NCBI GenBank assembly: GCA_016647705.1
Contig: CM028330.1
Span: forward strand, 36,407,534 to 36,471,533
Length of the DNA: 64,000 bases
Direction: 5' to 3'
From: Eucommia ulmoides
Lineage: Eukaryota > Streptophyta > Magnoliopsida > Garryales > Eucommiaceae
In this document: positions 55,845-64,000 of the stretch, piece after piece
Layout of the letters: every line of letters begins with the position of its first letter
Numbering within the stretch: the first letter of the stretch is position 1
Translations under genes and position numbers: made by a program
Notes under the pieces: generated by a model
Told to the model about the DNA's origin: nothing
The model's database searches: none
What the model saw: only the letters and a program-made list of their open reading frames with translations

Positions 55845-58779
55845 TGTTTTGTTTTCCCTATTTTTTTTTATGGTTTTCTTTTTGTTTTCTGATTTTTGTT
55901 TTGTTTTAGATTCTAACTAACAGAAGAGTAAATTAAACAAGGAAGGTTTAAGTTAACCCTTTCTCATCGGCGGGAGGCTGCGCAGCTAAGGTCGTCAACA
56001 TTCAGAGGTGGCTGAAGCAAGGTGGACACTTGTTGCTGGTGCTCTAACGTGGTTGGGGCTCGATATGGTTCTATTCTAAACTTGTACGCTACCGAAGATT
56101 ATGCGGTGTCAGCAAAGGGGTACGTCAACGACGACGAGGTCCAGCAGATGGCTGCAAAGTTCTGTCAAAGGTTGACAAACGGCTGCGAAGCTCCAACAAG
56201 GATCGGTGGCTGGCTATGAAACTATGTCAAGGTTGGATTTGGATCTGAACAGAGGTGGTGGCTAGGGTTTGGTGAGTAGGCTAGATAAGATTTTATTTTT
56301 ATTTTTTTTGTACGGCTGTTGGTTGGAAAAAAATCTAAAAAAAAAAGAGGGGAAGATAAATTGATAGAACAAGACTATGGGATTAGTGTCCAATTAGAAC
56401 TTGCCCTTGATATCATGTTAAAGTAAAACGAGAGAATACGAAAAAAAATGAGATGGCTTAACCTTAGAAGTCAGACTCTCTCTCTATTTGTAATAAAATA
56501 TGGTCGTACAGAAAGCCCTAACGCATAGATAAAGATTGAAGTACTCTCTAACAATATCCTTCAATCGGGGATACTAGTGGAAGGGGGAATTCCTTGAACC
56601 ATTATTAATACCATAGAAGTACCAAAGCTAAAAAACTATTCTTTATAATTCACCATTGACCGGTCCACCCAAAAGAAACAATAATTACTCATCCCAGGGG
56701 AAAATTATACAGAACAAGAACCTAATTATACAAGTACCTAATTATACAAGTAGTTATATAAATTAGACGAATATGTGCCTATATATATTATTTTCTAGTA
56801 AGGTATTTAGTTTTCAATTGATTTGATATTATGATAAATATTACTAATAGAAATGGCATACAAAAAATCAAAATAATTAGAGGCCACAATCAATATCTGT
56901 TTAGTATTAGCATATATACAAAAGAGCATAGAAGCAACTCAGTCCTCAATTGGAATTAGCTCAATCTTCAATTAAATAAATTATAGATTTTACCTTCATC
57001 TTCTGAGCACAACCCTAATCTTTTAATATTTGCGTATTACTCCAAAATATATTACAGTTTTTGTCTAATAGACCGACCTCATTTGGCAATGGTCATTATT
57101 TTAATTGCATAACTATGCTTTTTATCGATGTATTTTATATTAGGATTATAGTAAACCGTTTTAAATTCCTCACACACTAATATTTATTTTACTCTAATTG
57201 GGTCAACTCAACAACTAGCTAAATGAATTTTAATTCAATTAAGCAGCTCAATTCTGAATTGCCTAAATTACTACTTTCACCTTTTTAGTTTGAGTATATT
57301 TTTACTCCCTAATTTTTTTCATATTTACACATTACTTGTAAATATTATTTCTTTAATTGGCTATATTAGCTAGCTAATTTTTTGACCCATCAATGATAGC
57401 TTATTTTTTACTTAGCTAGCTATCTATTTGTAAAATCTTTGGTGTACATAATAATAGTATTGTAAAAATATACGTATGTAAATACGTTGTATTACAGATT
57501 ATAATTGCAATTCATTTTGTTTTACATTTGCTCTTATAGGTATGTGTGTAGCACATTTCACGCCCCGATAAACTCTACATTCATAATCACGTGAAACAAT
57601 ATAATAGTAATAGAAGACCTGCAAACATTTTTTTACGTGTCCAATATTTGTATCTCAAATGCTCGTCTCAATCGAAACAAATGACATTCTCGAATAATCT
57701 ACATTCAAATTGCATGTTTGGAAGCGAAAACATCATAATCCTTGAACAGAAATACTATAATAATATATTGGAAGTAAGCCAGATGGTAAATACAATGCAA
57801 TGCAAAGACAGAAACTAAAATCCATTCATCAAACCTAATCTCTCAAAGAAAAAGAATGAAAGAACAAAACCAGAGGATATAATCAGGGAATCATACTTGT
57901 TCAATGGGATGTGCTCAAATGGGCCCATGGTAGGAATTGTTCCACACAAATTGTTGTTCGAGACATCCCTGGAAAGGAAAAAAGGACATGTCATTTTTGC
58001 GGGTATATAACAGATTAAAATAGGAATTATTGAAAAGGAGCAACAGTTGAGCCCTTACACTACTTTTAGGCTGCGGACATCAGCAAGTTCCCTTGGTATT
58101 CTCCCAGTTAATCGATTATCATTCAGACGCCTGCATACAGCTAGCGATAAGTGCCTTCAAGAAAATTTAAAGATACATCTAACCAAATATATGTGGAGTA
58201 GCATTTGTGCAGATCAGATCTGCACATCATACATGATTGTGTATGTGCGTGCGCATGTGTGTATGTGTTTGTTTGTTTGTTTGTGTGTGTGAGAGAGAGA
58301 GAGAGAGATAGGAACTTCTGGTTCAGCTACAGATGTTCCTCAAGCGGCCATAAAAAGGCTGAAAGACTAATATTCTCCTGCCACTTAAAAAATACACTGC
58401 TCAGACTCACAAAAACACAAGATTTTCTAGCTTTCCGATTGACGGAGGAATGGTTCCAGAGAGATTATTGTTGTACAAATCCAAGCTTATTAAGCTCTTC
58501 AAGTTTCCTAGTTCAACAGGGATACTTCCTTGAATGTTATTTTTGTATAGCTCCCTGCACCGACAATAATATAACTCAGTTCTGCAGTGGATAGATTTTG
58601 TGCCTATTAACAAAAGAGCACTGTAAAGAACTGATGATATTGCACGGACTAGCTAATGAATTTCTTATTAAAGGCATAAACTGAGGCAAGAAACATAAAA
58701 TACTCACAGATACTGCAGATGCTCAAGTTTTTCAAGTTCAGGTACTAGATGACCAGATAGGTTTGAATTTCCTAGGTCC
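40140..58779 (-). CDS. LRR1: LRR1, small secreted leucine-rich-repeat protein (5 of its coding exons)
   Basis: Minus-strand exons 58779-58708, 58554-58411, 58130-58059, 57968-57897 and 40212-40140 join in frame, all with GT..AG borders and 72-bp or 144-bp LRR-exon sizes. Together they read from [20 protein letters not shown] through [36 protein letters not shown] and [20 protein letters not shown] to the end [21 protein letters not shown]. This matches the plant LRR1 family (Arabidopsis At5g21090; pepper and rice LRR1). These are secreted proteins of about 215 residues with a SERK-like ectodomain and no kinase, linked to defence through HIR proteins. The signal peptide and first exon(s) lie beyond 64000. 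Odd: the last intron is 17,684 bp of nested transposons. Confidence 0.9.
40213..42105 (-). other. LRR1 giant intron, distal part
   Basis: No coding sequence recognised. A stretch at 40760-41150 is C-rich with repeated GTGT/CATGCC words. The Leu-rich minus frame at 41625-41852 is a low-complexity artefact. Confidence 0.45.
42106..42435 (-). repeat. Possible Copia LTR with primer-binding site, minus strand
   Basis: The minus strand at about 42124-42108 reads TTGGTGTTAGAGCAC. This is a near match to the TGGTATCAGAGC site complementary to initiator tRNA-Met used by Copia elements. The AT-rich 300 bp to its right would then be the LTR. No gag follows, so the call is weak. Confidence 0.3.
42536..43384 (+). 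pseudogene. Copia gag, decayed
   Basis: The first part reads [36 protein letters not shown] and [15 protein letters not shown], the plant Copia gag (UBN2) pattern. It is followed in another frame by an Arg/Gly/Asn-rich stretch (about 43080-43210). At 43296-43350 it reads [17 protein letters not shown], a CX2CX4HX4C zinc knuckle. Several stops and frame changes make it inactive. The reading frame is cut at 43389 and resumes at 47781 after the inserted element. Confidence 0.75.
43390..43730 (+). repeat. 5' LTR of the gyrB-carrying element
   Basis: 341 bp, TGATAGACCAATTAGTTAG ... GAGAGTAATCTATCA. It has inverted terminal TGATAGA/TCTATCA. The sequence AATGAATAAATAGCC (about 43507) may act as the TATA region. 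It is about 95% alike to the 3' copy in the parts compared by eye. Confidence 0.9.
43767..45457 (+). pseudogene. Ty3-like gag, split by a hAT element
   Basis: The ATG at 43767 opens a coiled-coil N-terminus ([20 protein letters not shown]) typical of plant Ty3 gag. The frame runs to 43908, is cut by the hAT at 43909-45030, and resumes in frame once the element and one copy of TCAGTTGG are disregarded. The second part contains [40 protein letters not shown] and [18 protein letters not shown], a standard gag capsid domain. The stop is at 45455-45457. The frame was apparently intact before the hAT insertion, so gag was probably functional when the element moved. Confidence 0.75.
43909..45030. 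mobile_element. Non-autonomous hAT element A, 1.12 kb
   Basis: The terminal inverted repeats CAAGGTTTTAAAT (left) and the complement of ATTTAAAACCTTG (right) are perfect over 13 bp. The 8-bp target duplication TCAGTTGG is perfect (43901-43908 and 45031-45038). Subterminal regions are packed with CGGTAACGG/CCGTTACGG words on both sides. There is no transposase. The middle (about 44490-44760) is GC-rich and looks like a plant 5' exon; see findings. Confidence 0.9.
45730..46089 (+). pseudogene. GYRB: Captured DNA gyrase subunit B fragment (organellar type)
   Basis: The frame reads [39 protein letters not shown], then (after stops) [20 protein letters not shown] and [20 protein letters not shown]. 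This follows plant GyrB through the end of the transducer domain, the region of the QTK loop, here QIK. Gyrase B is a nuclear-encoded ATPase subunit that supercoils plastid and mitochondrial DNA. No intron interrupts about 110 residues, which suggests capture of a spliced transcript. A 36-bp tandem duplication (45869-45940) repeats GNPEV-stop-KIVDQ. Each stop is TGA where the family has Arg (CGA to TGA fits CpG decay). Confidence 0.85.
46483..47780 (+). repeat. 3' LTR of the gyrB-carrying element (interrupted)
   Basis: Two parts, 46483-46539 and 47523-47780, match the 5' LTR. A hAT element at 46540-47522 and its 8-bp duplication separate them. The second half, including GGGAGAGACTAGGCTCTCGA and the TCTATCA end, is nearly the same as in the 5' LTR. 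Confidence 0.9.
46540..47522. mobile_element. Non-autonomous hAT element B, 0.98 kb
   Basis: The left end CATTGTTATTTAAGGCGCG and the right end, read inward, CATTGTTGTGAAAGACGTG are imperfect inverted repeats. The 8-bp duplication GATTAGTT is perfect (46532-46539 and 47523-47530). Ends and GAGGCGC-rich subterminal DNA resemble the hAT with transposase at 59329-63166, so that family probably mobilised it. The interior is purine-rich (GAAGAAGAATCG repeats) with a palindrome GAGGCGCGCCTC near 47381. Confidence 0.88.
47786..49050 (+). pseudogene. Copia protease-integrase part, decayed
   Basis: The aspartic protease motif [20 protein letters not shown] is at about 47825-47885. It is followed by [13 protein letters not shown] and [13 protein letters not shown], then the pre-integrase zinc-finger block with [17 protein letters not shown] and the integrase start HADIWGPSP (about 48420). 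[20 protein letters not shown] follows in another frame (about 48485-48545). Stops and frameshifts are frequent. The last recognisable part is the integrase C-terminus with CIFLGY-type residues changed (about 48900-49020). Confidence 0.75.
49480..49800 (+). pseudogene. Copia RNase H remnant
   Basis: TEAEYRS (about 49481-49501) and, across frames, [22 protein letters not shown] and [17 protein letters not shown] segments are the classic Copia RNase H landmarks. The reverse transcriptase that should precede them is missing, replaced by about 200 bp of AT-rich sequence. Confidence 0.65.
49850..50045 (+). repeat. Copia 3' LTR
   Basis: It begins TGATAATAATAGCACTGTG directly after the purine tract and ends near TCTTCTTCTACA. 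The right limit is inferred from TG..CA and typical length. No partner LTR was found. Confidence 0.5.
50046..51955 (-). other. LRR1 giant intron, middle part
   Basis: AT-rich intronic DNA with a (CA)n microsatellite at about 50848-50867. Short frames at 50451-50670 and 51181-51417 are low-complexity. Nothing else was recognised. Confidence 0.45.
51957..52405. repeat. Long imperfect inverted repeat (foldback/MITE-like), ~450 bp
   Basis: The left arm begins CCCCAAATCACTCGCC. The right arm ends GGCGAGTAATTTGAG, its near complement. Inner blocks also pair across the centre: TTTCACATGAAA with TTCACGTGAAACC, TCTAAGTTTTAAGGGTGTAG with the complement of CTACACACCTTAAAAC, and TCAATTTTGACATAC with TGCATGTCAAAATTGAT. 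The centre is near 52175. There is no coding potential and no clear target duplication. Confidence 0.7.
52406..52992 (-). other. LRR1 giant intron segment
   Basis: AT-rich, no recognised feature. Confidence 0.45.
52993..53137 (-). repeat. Copia 3' LTR (minus strand)
   Basis: On the minus strand it starts TGTTAGAGGGCACTTTAG after the purine tract and shares AAGGTTAAG and GTATTCTC blocks with the 5' LTR. The identity is clearly lower than in the gyrB-carrying element, so this insertion is older. The lower limit is approximate. Confidence 0.65.
53560..54765 (-). pseudogene. Copia reverse transcriptase-RNase H, decayed
   Basis: Landmarks on the minus strand are [72 protein letters not shown] and [18 protein letters not shown]. 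The catalytic YVDD box reads [11 protein letters not shown] (about 54010-54050). [20 protein letters not shown] and [10 protein letters not shown] then begin RNase H. Frame changes lie at about 54500 and 54000. The changed active site and frame breaks show it is inactive. Confidence 0.8.
55403..55645 (-). pseudogene. Copia gag N-terminal fragment
   Basis: [20 protein letters not shown], then [14 protein letters not shown] and [14 protein letters not shown]: the plant Copia gag start (LNGNNYLEWS..V...L..KGK..YL). It ends early at a stop. Confidence 0.75.
56416..56553 (-). repeat. Copia 5' LTR (minus strand)
   Basis: 138 bp. On the minus strand it runs from TGTTAGAGAGTACTTC to GTTTTACTTTAACA (TG..CA) and is followed at once by the Met-type primer-binding site. 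Confidence 0.75.
56554..57896 (-). other. LRR1 giant intron, proximal part
   Basis: AT-rich intron between the Copia element and the donor at 57896. Only short chance frames were seen. Confidence 0.5.
57897..57968 (-). CDS. LRR1: LRR1 exon, 72 bp, C-terminal cap
   Basis: Acceptor CAG at 57971-57969 and donor GTATGA at 57896-57891. It encodes [23 protein letters not shown] and two bases of the next Asn codon. The SERK-like cap would continue in the last exon 17.7 kb away. Confidence 0.92.
58059..58130 (-). CDS. LRR1: LRR1 exon, 72 bp, one LRR
   Basis: Acceptor CAG at 58133-58131 and donor GTAAGG at 58058-58053. It encodes [24 protein letters not shown]. Confidence 0.92.
58254..58308. repeat. 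(GT)n/(TTTG)n-(GA)n microsatellite
   Basis: GTGTATGTGTTTGTTTGTTT followed by (GT)n and (GA)n in the 152-bp-plus LRR1 intron between the 144-bp exon and its downstream neighbour. Confidence 0.85.
58411..58554 (-). CDS. LRR1: LRR1 exon, 144 bp, two LRRs
   Basis: Acceptor GCAG at 58558-58555 and donor GTGAGT at 58410-58405. It encodes two repeats, starting [20 protein letters not shown] and then [20 protein letters not shown]. Confidence 0.92.
58708..58779 (-). CDS. LRR1: LRR1 exon, 72 bp, one LRR
   Basis: Acceptor CAG at 58782-58780 and donor GTGAGT at 58707-58702. It encodes [24 protein letters not shown], one leucine-rich repeat, in phase 1/1. Confidence 0.92.
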
Positions 58780-59320
58780 CTGTATAAAAAGCATCATACC
58801 ATAACAAACTTCAGACTCATAATCACTATCAAGCATACAAATGGTGGACACATCCTTCCCCATCTTTTAGCTTATAAAAGAGACCAATGTTCTTACATGT
58901 TAGATGTAAGGAGTGAGGAACCGAAATTGAGCCAAAAACTATTACAATCTTTCTTTATAGGACAAAATAAAATTTTATTCTAAAAAATCCTAAATTCAGT
59001 CTCACACCAAACATCACCACAAAACCGACCAATTCTCGTATGTTCCTCATAAATCATCTAAAATTCTAAATTATGAAAAGTCAACACACACACTCCATAT
59101 GGAAAAACTGAAAAATTAAATTGGAAATAGAACTCCTAATTCAGTTTTGAAATTAATCATATCCACAAATTCACCAACTCATATGAACAAATGTCTAACG
59201 ACAAATAGCTAGAGACAGTTCATCCCTTCAAGTAATCAAAGCAAAATACGCCGTTCATTTCAAGAGAACACTTCTTTTACATATAAGCATCATGTAAAAG
59301 TAAACTTCTAAAGCTCACAC
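58780..59320 (-). other. LRR1 upstream intron, part next to exon
   Basis: AT-rich intron adjoining the exon at 58779. The intron continues past the hAT element to beyond the window, because no LRR1 first exon is visible before 64000. Confidence 0.55.
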
Positions 59321-59651
59321 GTATATACCAATATTGCAAAAGGCGGGGGCGTTAGGCGGGGCGTTTTGGCCTATCCGAGGCGGGGCGTATGCCCCGCGAT
59401 ACATGAATTTTTCATATTTTAAAATTATTATATATAATTAAAAAATACCAAAAAAATAATTTAAAAAAATACACATGAATTATAAAGAATAAAATATAGA
59501 TAATAACATCATAAGATGATAAAAAACAATATAATGAATAATATAAATAAAAAATTGAAAGTGTAACTAAATATTAAAGTCAAAAACGAGAAACCAACAA
59601 AGTGTTAACTAATCAATTCTCGCTCAAAAACCAATAAAAGTCAAACACATT

Positions 59652-62263
59652 TCACTCCAAAAATTCTTCATCCATTTCATCATCGTCAACATCCAAATCA
59701 TCATCTAAGTCTGGTATTCTTCCTCCAAGGTTCTGCAAATCTTCTATGTCTTCATCACTTAAAACTTGGCTCAGTACTACTTCTTTTTCTTTGCCTTTTC
59801 CTTTGTCTTTTCCTTTATTTGTCCCTATTAGAAAAATAACAAGTCACGCCAATAAAAGAATTAACCGCTCATAATAAGAATGATTTATTATTTGGTACTT
59901 ACTTGAAGAACAATCCACCGTCTTTTGTTTCTTTGGTGGTGGTCCTGGTGGAACTAGAGGCTCAGAAGGTGGATTAATGTCAAGCACAGGAGGCCTATTA
60001 ACATCTGGTTCATAAGTAGGTATGGGCACTGTCTCAATCGCAATAACATCAAATAATTTTTCATCGTCAATCCAAGATGCATCCGTTGGGAAAACAGGAT
60101 CTTCTTTCTCAGCAATCCACTCATCGTCAGAATCAATCTCATCAATTAAAATTGGATCAATTTTATGTTTTCTTCTTATATTTCTTTCTCTAAGCCGCGT
60201 GTTACACGTCACATAAACTAGAGCATTTAACCTTTTATGCTCAAGCCTATTTCTCTTTTTTGTATGAATCTCTCATTTATGTTAGGGAAAGTTAAGAGAA
60301 GAATTAAAAAAAAAAAAAATGATCAATTAATAAAAAGAGAAAAAACAAAATATACCGCCTAGAAAGTGCTCTAATTTCTTTCACAACCCAAGGCACTGCA
60401 TGTCAGGCTTAAGACACGAATTGCAAAATTCATTAGCTCGGGTGTTTTACCTCCAAATCGTATCCACCAGTCAACTACTTGATCGAAAGATGAAAAAAAA
60501 AAAAATTACAAAAGATGAAAATATAAAAATTAAAATATAAAAGTAAATCAAATATGAATTACCTGGAGAACACAATTTTCTAGAATCCATTGCTATACGA
60601 GTACCGAAGTCTCCCCTTGAATTATCATATATGTCTAACTGAATGTCCGCTTTAAGCCGATCATCATAATTCAACATCCGATCCATGCACTCGAATAACC
60701 CTCGTCTCACTTCTTCATCATTAGAAAAGCTTATGCGTAACGTAATTGAGGATTGAGATATCCGGCCGCATGCAATGGTTGATGGAGTTGCGGAGTCCAT
60801 CTATCATCAATCAGTTTCCAAATTGGTAGATATTTTCTTGCATTTCTTCCACAATTATATGCAATCTTCTCCTTTGCCAAGTCAATCAACTCATATATAA
60901 ATCCCATTGCAGGTCTTTCCTCTTAATCAACCTCTCTTAGCACACTAACTAGAGGAATTGTGCTTTTAATACAATAAGCAACACGAGACCAAAATGTTGA
61001 ATCAAATAATACGATAGCTCGTACTTTCACGCCATCCACTTTCTTGGCATAAGGTGAGTTGGCCCATGTTTCATAAGAAAACATAGAAATTAGGGCTTGT
61101 TTTTGCTTGTAAATGCTCTGAAGAGTAAGATAAGAGGTAGCAAATCGTGTAACAGCAGGACGAAGAAGTTCAATATTCATTGTAAAACACCTCATCATAT
61201 CTAAAACCAAAGTATGCCCATAAATGTACTTAACCACTTGTTTGGATTTTGTAACCGCATCTTCATGAACTTTTAACTTGCCTATGTCCTCCAACATTAG
61301 ATTAATACAGTGAGCTGCACATGGAGTCCAATATAACTGTCTTCTTTTCTCCATTAACCTCTTCCCCGCGTTCACATAATTTGTTGCATTATCTATGATA
61401 ACTAGCACCACATTTTCTTCCCCAATTTCTTCTACAACATCATCAAGATACTTAAATAACAACTCTCCAGTTTTAATAGAAGCGGATGTGTCGATGGACT
61501 TCAAAAACCATGTACCAGCAAGACTATTCACAAGAAAATTGATAAGGCATCTATTTTTTCCATCAGTCCAACCATCAGACATTATTGAGCATCCATATTG
61601 TGCCCAAGCTCTCTCATGTTCTTTCCGGCTTAAATTGATGTTTGTAACTTCATCTCTCAAGATCTACGTCTTCAGCTCATACATCGTAGGGGGAACAAAT
61701 CCCGGCCCATATTTAGCAATTCCATCACACATTGGCAGAAAGTATGGGTCATTAATCTTATTCAACGCTAATCCACTTGAGAAAAAAAAGCGTCCAATTA
61801 GTCGACAGACCTCTTTTCTTTCTTCTTTCTTCCATTTCGAGTTGAGAGTGGTTTGTCGAGCTTGGCTACTAACAAAAGTGTCCATTGGACCTCTACCTTT
61901 TGGTTGCGACATCAGACCACTACTCCCGCTTTCCAAATCCACTAGATCTTGACAATTCCCACTTCCACTCTTACGTATCTCTTGAAGCACTAAATTTCGT
62001 TGCATTTTAGCTTTTTGAGAATCCTGCAATGCCTTCTTACATTCCTCCACAACATTTTCAGGAACAGAAGGACATGCTTTTATCCCTTTGTGTGTCCTAG
62101 CCAAATGTTGTTTAAGCCTATTAATAGTGCCACTATTAAGCTGATTACAAAATCGGCACCTATGATATTTCTCTCCTATAACTTGTATTGCGTACTTCCA
62201 AGCAAAATCCTTCTTTTGTTCTCTTTCTCTTTCTTTAGGTGCGACTTGAGAATTATTATCCAT
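59652..62263 (-). pseudogene. hAT transposase (BED finger, DUF659, hATC dimerisation), with nonsense changes
   Basis: The start MDNNSQVAPKERERE is at 62263. A BED zinc finger follows: HRCRFCNQLNSGTINRLKQH then LARTHKG. Then come DUF659 (AQYGCSIMSDGWTDGKNRCL, NATNYVNAGKRLMEKRRQLY), the core (MGFIYELIDLAKEKI, PIWKLIDDRWTPQLHQPLHA), hATC (WWIRFGGKTPELMNFAIRVL then SLTCSALGCERN) and an acidic C-terminus ending DDDEMDEEFLE-stop at 59652. Introns split the hATC and tail. In-frame stops appear at 61664-61666 (TAG, Trp expected), at about 60926 (TAA after LREVD), and after GCERN (TAG, Trp expected). Cut-and-paste activity is therefore unlikely, unless supplied by another copy. Confidence 0.85.
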
Positions 62264-62476
62264 GAGAAAACTAAAAAATTATGTAAATTCATCAATAAAA
62301 TCCCAAGTGCCAACAAAGGAAAAACAAATAACGAGGAAATTAATCCCAATTCCCAATGAAATAGAATAAATCCCAAGTCCCAATTAATACAAAATTACGA
62401 ATTTATTCACATAATTGAAAAAACAGAGGAAATTAATTCAGAAAAATAAAAAAAATAAAAAAAGAAGGCAAATAAA

Positions 62477-62722
62477 TTACAGAGTTAAATAAACAGCAAA
62501 TAAATAATAGCAGTAAAGAGAAAAGTCAAAGAACAGAAAACAAATATCTGAGGCTGGAAAAACAGAGCACTAGACGATAAATTCATTAAAAAAAAAAAAA
62601 GATAAATTCATTAAAAAAAAAATTACAGAGTTAAATAAACAACAAATAAATAATAGCAGTAAAGAGAAAAGTCAAAGAACAGTAAACAAATACCTGAGGC
62701 TTGAAAAACAGAGCACCGGACG
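62477..62722. repeat. Tandem duplication (~146-bp spacing) in the hAT transposase leader
   Basis: Two copies begin TTACAGAGTTAAATAAACA (62477 and 62623) and run through AATAATAGCAGTAAAGAGAA to AACAGAGCAC, with five or so differences. A-rich spacer separates them. Confidence 0.85.
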
Positions 62723-62901
62723 ACAATTTCTCTCTCTGCTCCGGAAGACTTGCAGATGAATTCAAGACTTGCTGAAGAGTTTTTGAGAATGGGAGAGAGC
62801 TTGAAACAGAATTCTTGAGTATTTCGACTTGTGTGCTGTAGAGATTCAGTGTAGAATATTTCTTTTGTAGTGCATAGGCCATGCATCCGGTTCCCCTGTT
62901 C

Positions 62902-62909
62902 TATTTATA
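62902..62909 (-). promoter_or_regulatory. TATA box of hAT transposase
   Basis: The minus strand reads TTATAAATAG, about 640 bp upstream of the transposase ATG and inside the right end. The tandem-duplicated sequence at 62477-62722 lies between them as leader or intron. Confidence 0.5.
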
Positions 62910-63174
62910 ACACACTGGTGCAAATTCTCTGCCTAGGGTTTTTTAAATTATGAAGGGCCCAGTCCAGAACCAATCAACATTAAAAAAAACAAAAAAAAAA
63001 AACAGAAGCCCAAACGAGGGCATACGCCCTGTTCGCATGCGCCCTGGGCGGCGCCCAACATCGCAGGGCGTACGCCCAGCGAGACCAACGGCCCCCCAAG
63101 CGCCCTGGGGCACTTTTGTTGTGCCTCGCCCCTGGTCGCGCCCCATGTGCGCCCTTTACAACACTGGTATATAC

Positions 63175-63650
63175 TACTGGTTAAGGATATTTCGGAAAGT
63201 CCAAAACAAGGACACGTGTAAGAAGAAAACTCATGCACGACGCACTTGAGCCCGAACATGACTCGATTTGTATTCACGACTTCACGTGCAATGCACGTGA
63301 ACATGAGCAAGACTAATGGGCTCCCGAGGATTTTGCCCAAGACCCCAAGGTGAAAACCAAGAACACCTTTGAGAACGGTACCCTTGAGTCACCTGAGGAA
63401 TTAGCTCAGATCTACACTAAAATGAAAAATCCTTAGAATAACCGAAGACATCCCCTGCTTACTAAATCCCGATATACAAGGAAAAGGAATCAAATAGCTA
63501 AATACAACGACCATAACGCCGCAATCCCACGAATCTTGCTATCGTTAATGGGGATTGACTGAGATATTAAGGAAAGCTTTTGCTTCCCCTTCCCCTTTCA
63601 GTTTTTCACAATAGTTTCTAAAAAGGGGTGAAATACAAATCCATAGGCCA
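63175..63650 (-). other. LRR1 upstream intron, right of hAT
   Basis: No gene recognised. GC content is somewhat higher than in neighbouring intron, suggesting older repeat sequence. Confidence 0.4.
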
Positions 63651-63653
63651 TTT

Positions 63654-63945
63654 TCACTTTAGCCTTTTTGGAGCAATTGTATGAGAACTTTTGCTTGATG
63701 ATGCTTGTCTTTTAACGGACGTCACCTCTCCAAACTCATCATCGTCCTCATCCTCATCTTCGAAGTGATCAAAATCAGATAGTCCTAAATTAACTTGTTC
63801 TCTCTCTTTCTTCTTTTTGGACACGTATTCTTCGATTTCATCTTTCACATGAGATTGACATTTTTTTGCAAATGGTAACATTCATATGTCCACCAACAAT
63901 GTGTTATTTAGCCCGAATTATAATGGTTTTGGTTACTTTGGAACA
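63654..63945 (-). pseudogene. Second hAT transposase fragment (BED region), different family
   Basis: The minus strand reads RAK-stop-HIVGGHMNVTICKK (about 63842-63905), the end of a BED zinc finger. After a one-base frame change it continues CQSHVKDEIEEYVSKKKKER and a run of acidic residues (HFEDEDEDDDEFGEV), ending SSKSSHTIAPKRLK. This linker pattern belongs to DUF659/BED hAT transposases. The sequence differs clearly from the transposase at 59652-62263. It continues, if at all, beyond the recognisable part; no ends were found. Confidence 0.55.
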
Positions 63946-64000
63946 AATATTTCACATCACGGAATTTTTGTCCTGCAGATTTGCCAAATGTACATATTTC

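Larger units (their letters stand above)
52993..56553 (-). mobile_element. Copia retrotransposon, minus strand (decayed, internally deleted)
   Basis: Reading from 56553 down: LTR (56553-56416), primer-binding site TGATATCAAGGGC (near 56415), leader, gag (55645-55403), integrase C-terminus (about 55200-55020), linker, reverse transcriptase (54765-53900), connection and RNase H start (53871-53560), polypurine tract TTGAGGGGGAG (about 53148-53138) and LTR (53137-52993). Most of protease and integrase is missing. It is in the same orientation as LRR1. No target duplication was identified. Confidence 0.8.
59329..63166 (-). mobile_element. hAT transposon with transposase gene, 3.84 kb
   Basis: The ends are CAATATTGCAAAAGGCG (left) and, read inward from the right, CAGTGTTGTAAAGGGCG, inverted repeats with four differences. 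The 8-bp target duplication GTATATAC is perfect (59321-59328 and 63167-63174). Subterminal regions are rich in GGCGGGGCG/GCGCCC words. The transposase is on the minus strand, with a TATA box inside the right end. Perfect target duplications point to a fairly young insertion, though the transposase carries stops. Confidence 0.92.

Noticed and set aside
61395..62359. Plus-strand frames of 185 and 119 codons
   Set aside because: Antisense shadows of the hAT transposase exons.

Overview
This is a plant nuclear window, almost certainly from a dicot. It is AT-rich, its genes have GT..AG introns, and it is full of plant LTR retrotransposons, LINEs and hAT transposons. It also holds a plastid petG-trnW fragment. 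Nothing bacterial, viral or CRISPR-like was seen. The species cannot be told from the sequence alone.

Two host genes are supported, both incomplete. On the left, plus strand (39-14093), are the last four exons of a JmjC histone H3K4 demethylase of the JMJ16/PKDM7D type: C5HC2 zinc finger, FYRN, FYRC and a conserved C-terminal tail. Its FYRC-coding region is split by an 11.2-kb intron that holds an antisense L1-type LINE. That LINE was itself split by an RTE-type LINE. On the right, minus strand (58779 down to 40140), are the last five coding exons of LRR1, a small secreted leucine-rich-repeat protein with a SERK-like ectodomain. The first exon(s) lie beyond the window. The intron before the last exon is 17.7 kb and is filled with nested transposons. 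The intron upstream of 58779 runs to the window end and holds a hAT transposon with transposase exons.

The space between the genes (14.1-40.1 kb) holds a three-copy tandem repeat of about 220 bp, the plastid insertion with a petG pseudogene and a trnW-like sequence, an Athila/Tat-like Ty3 element (gag, primer-binding site and LTR), and three solo LTRs. The solo LTRs start TG (TA in one) and end CA, with matching or near-matching 5-bp target duplications. The rest is AT-rich repeat debris without recognisable genes.

Inside the LRR1 intron a decayed Copia element (about 42.5-50.0 kb) was split by a 4.4-kb LTR retrotransposon with a perfect target duplication GTAAC. That inner element carries a gag gene but no recognisable pol. 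In the usual place of pol it holds a stretch matching plant organellar DNA gyrase subunit B, apparently a captured host cDNA fragment. Two small hAT elements, each with a perfect 8-bp duplication, later landed in its gag and in its 3' LTR. A second, antisense Copia (53.0-56.6 kb) and a foldback repeat (about 52 kb) fill more of the intron. The gyrase capture and the dated nesting order are the most interesting results.
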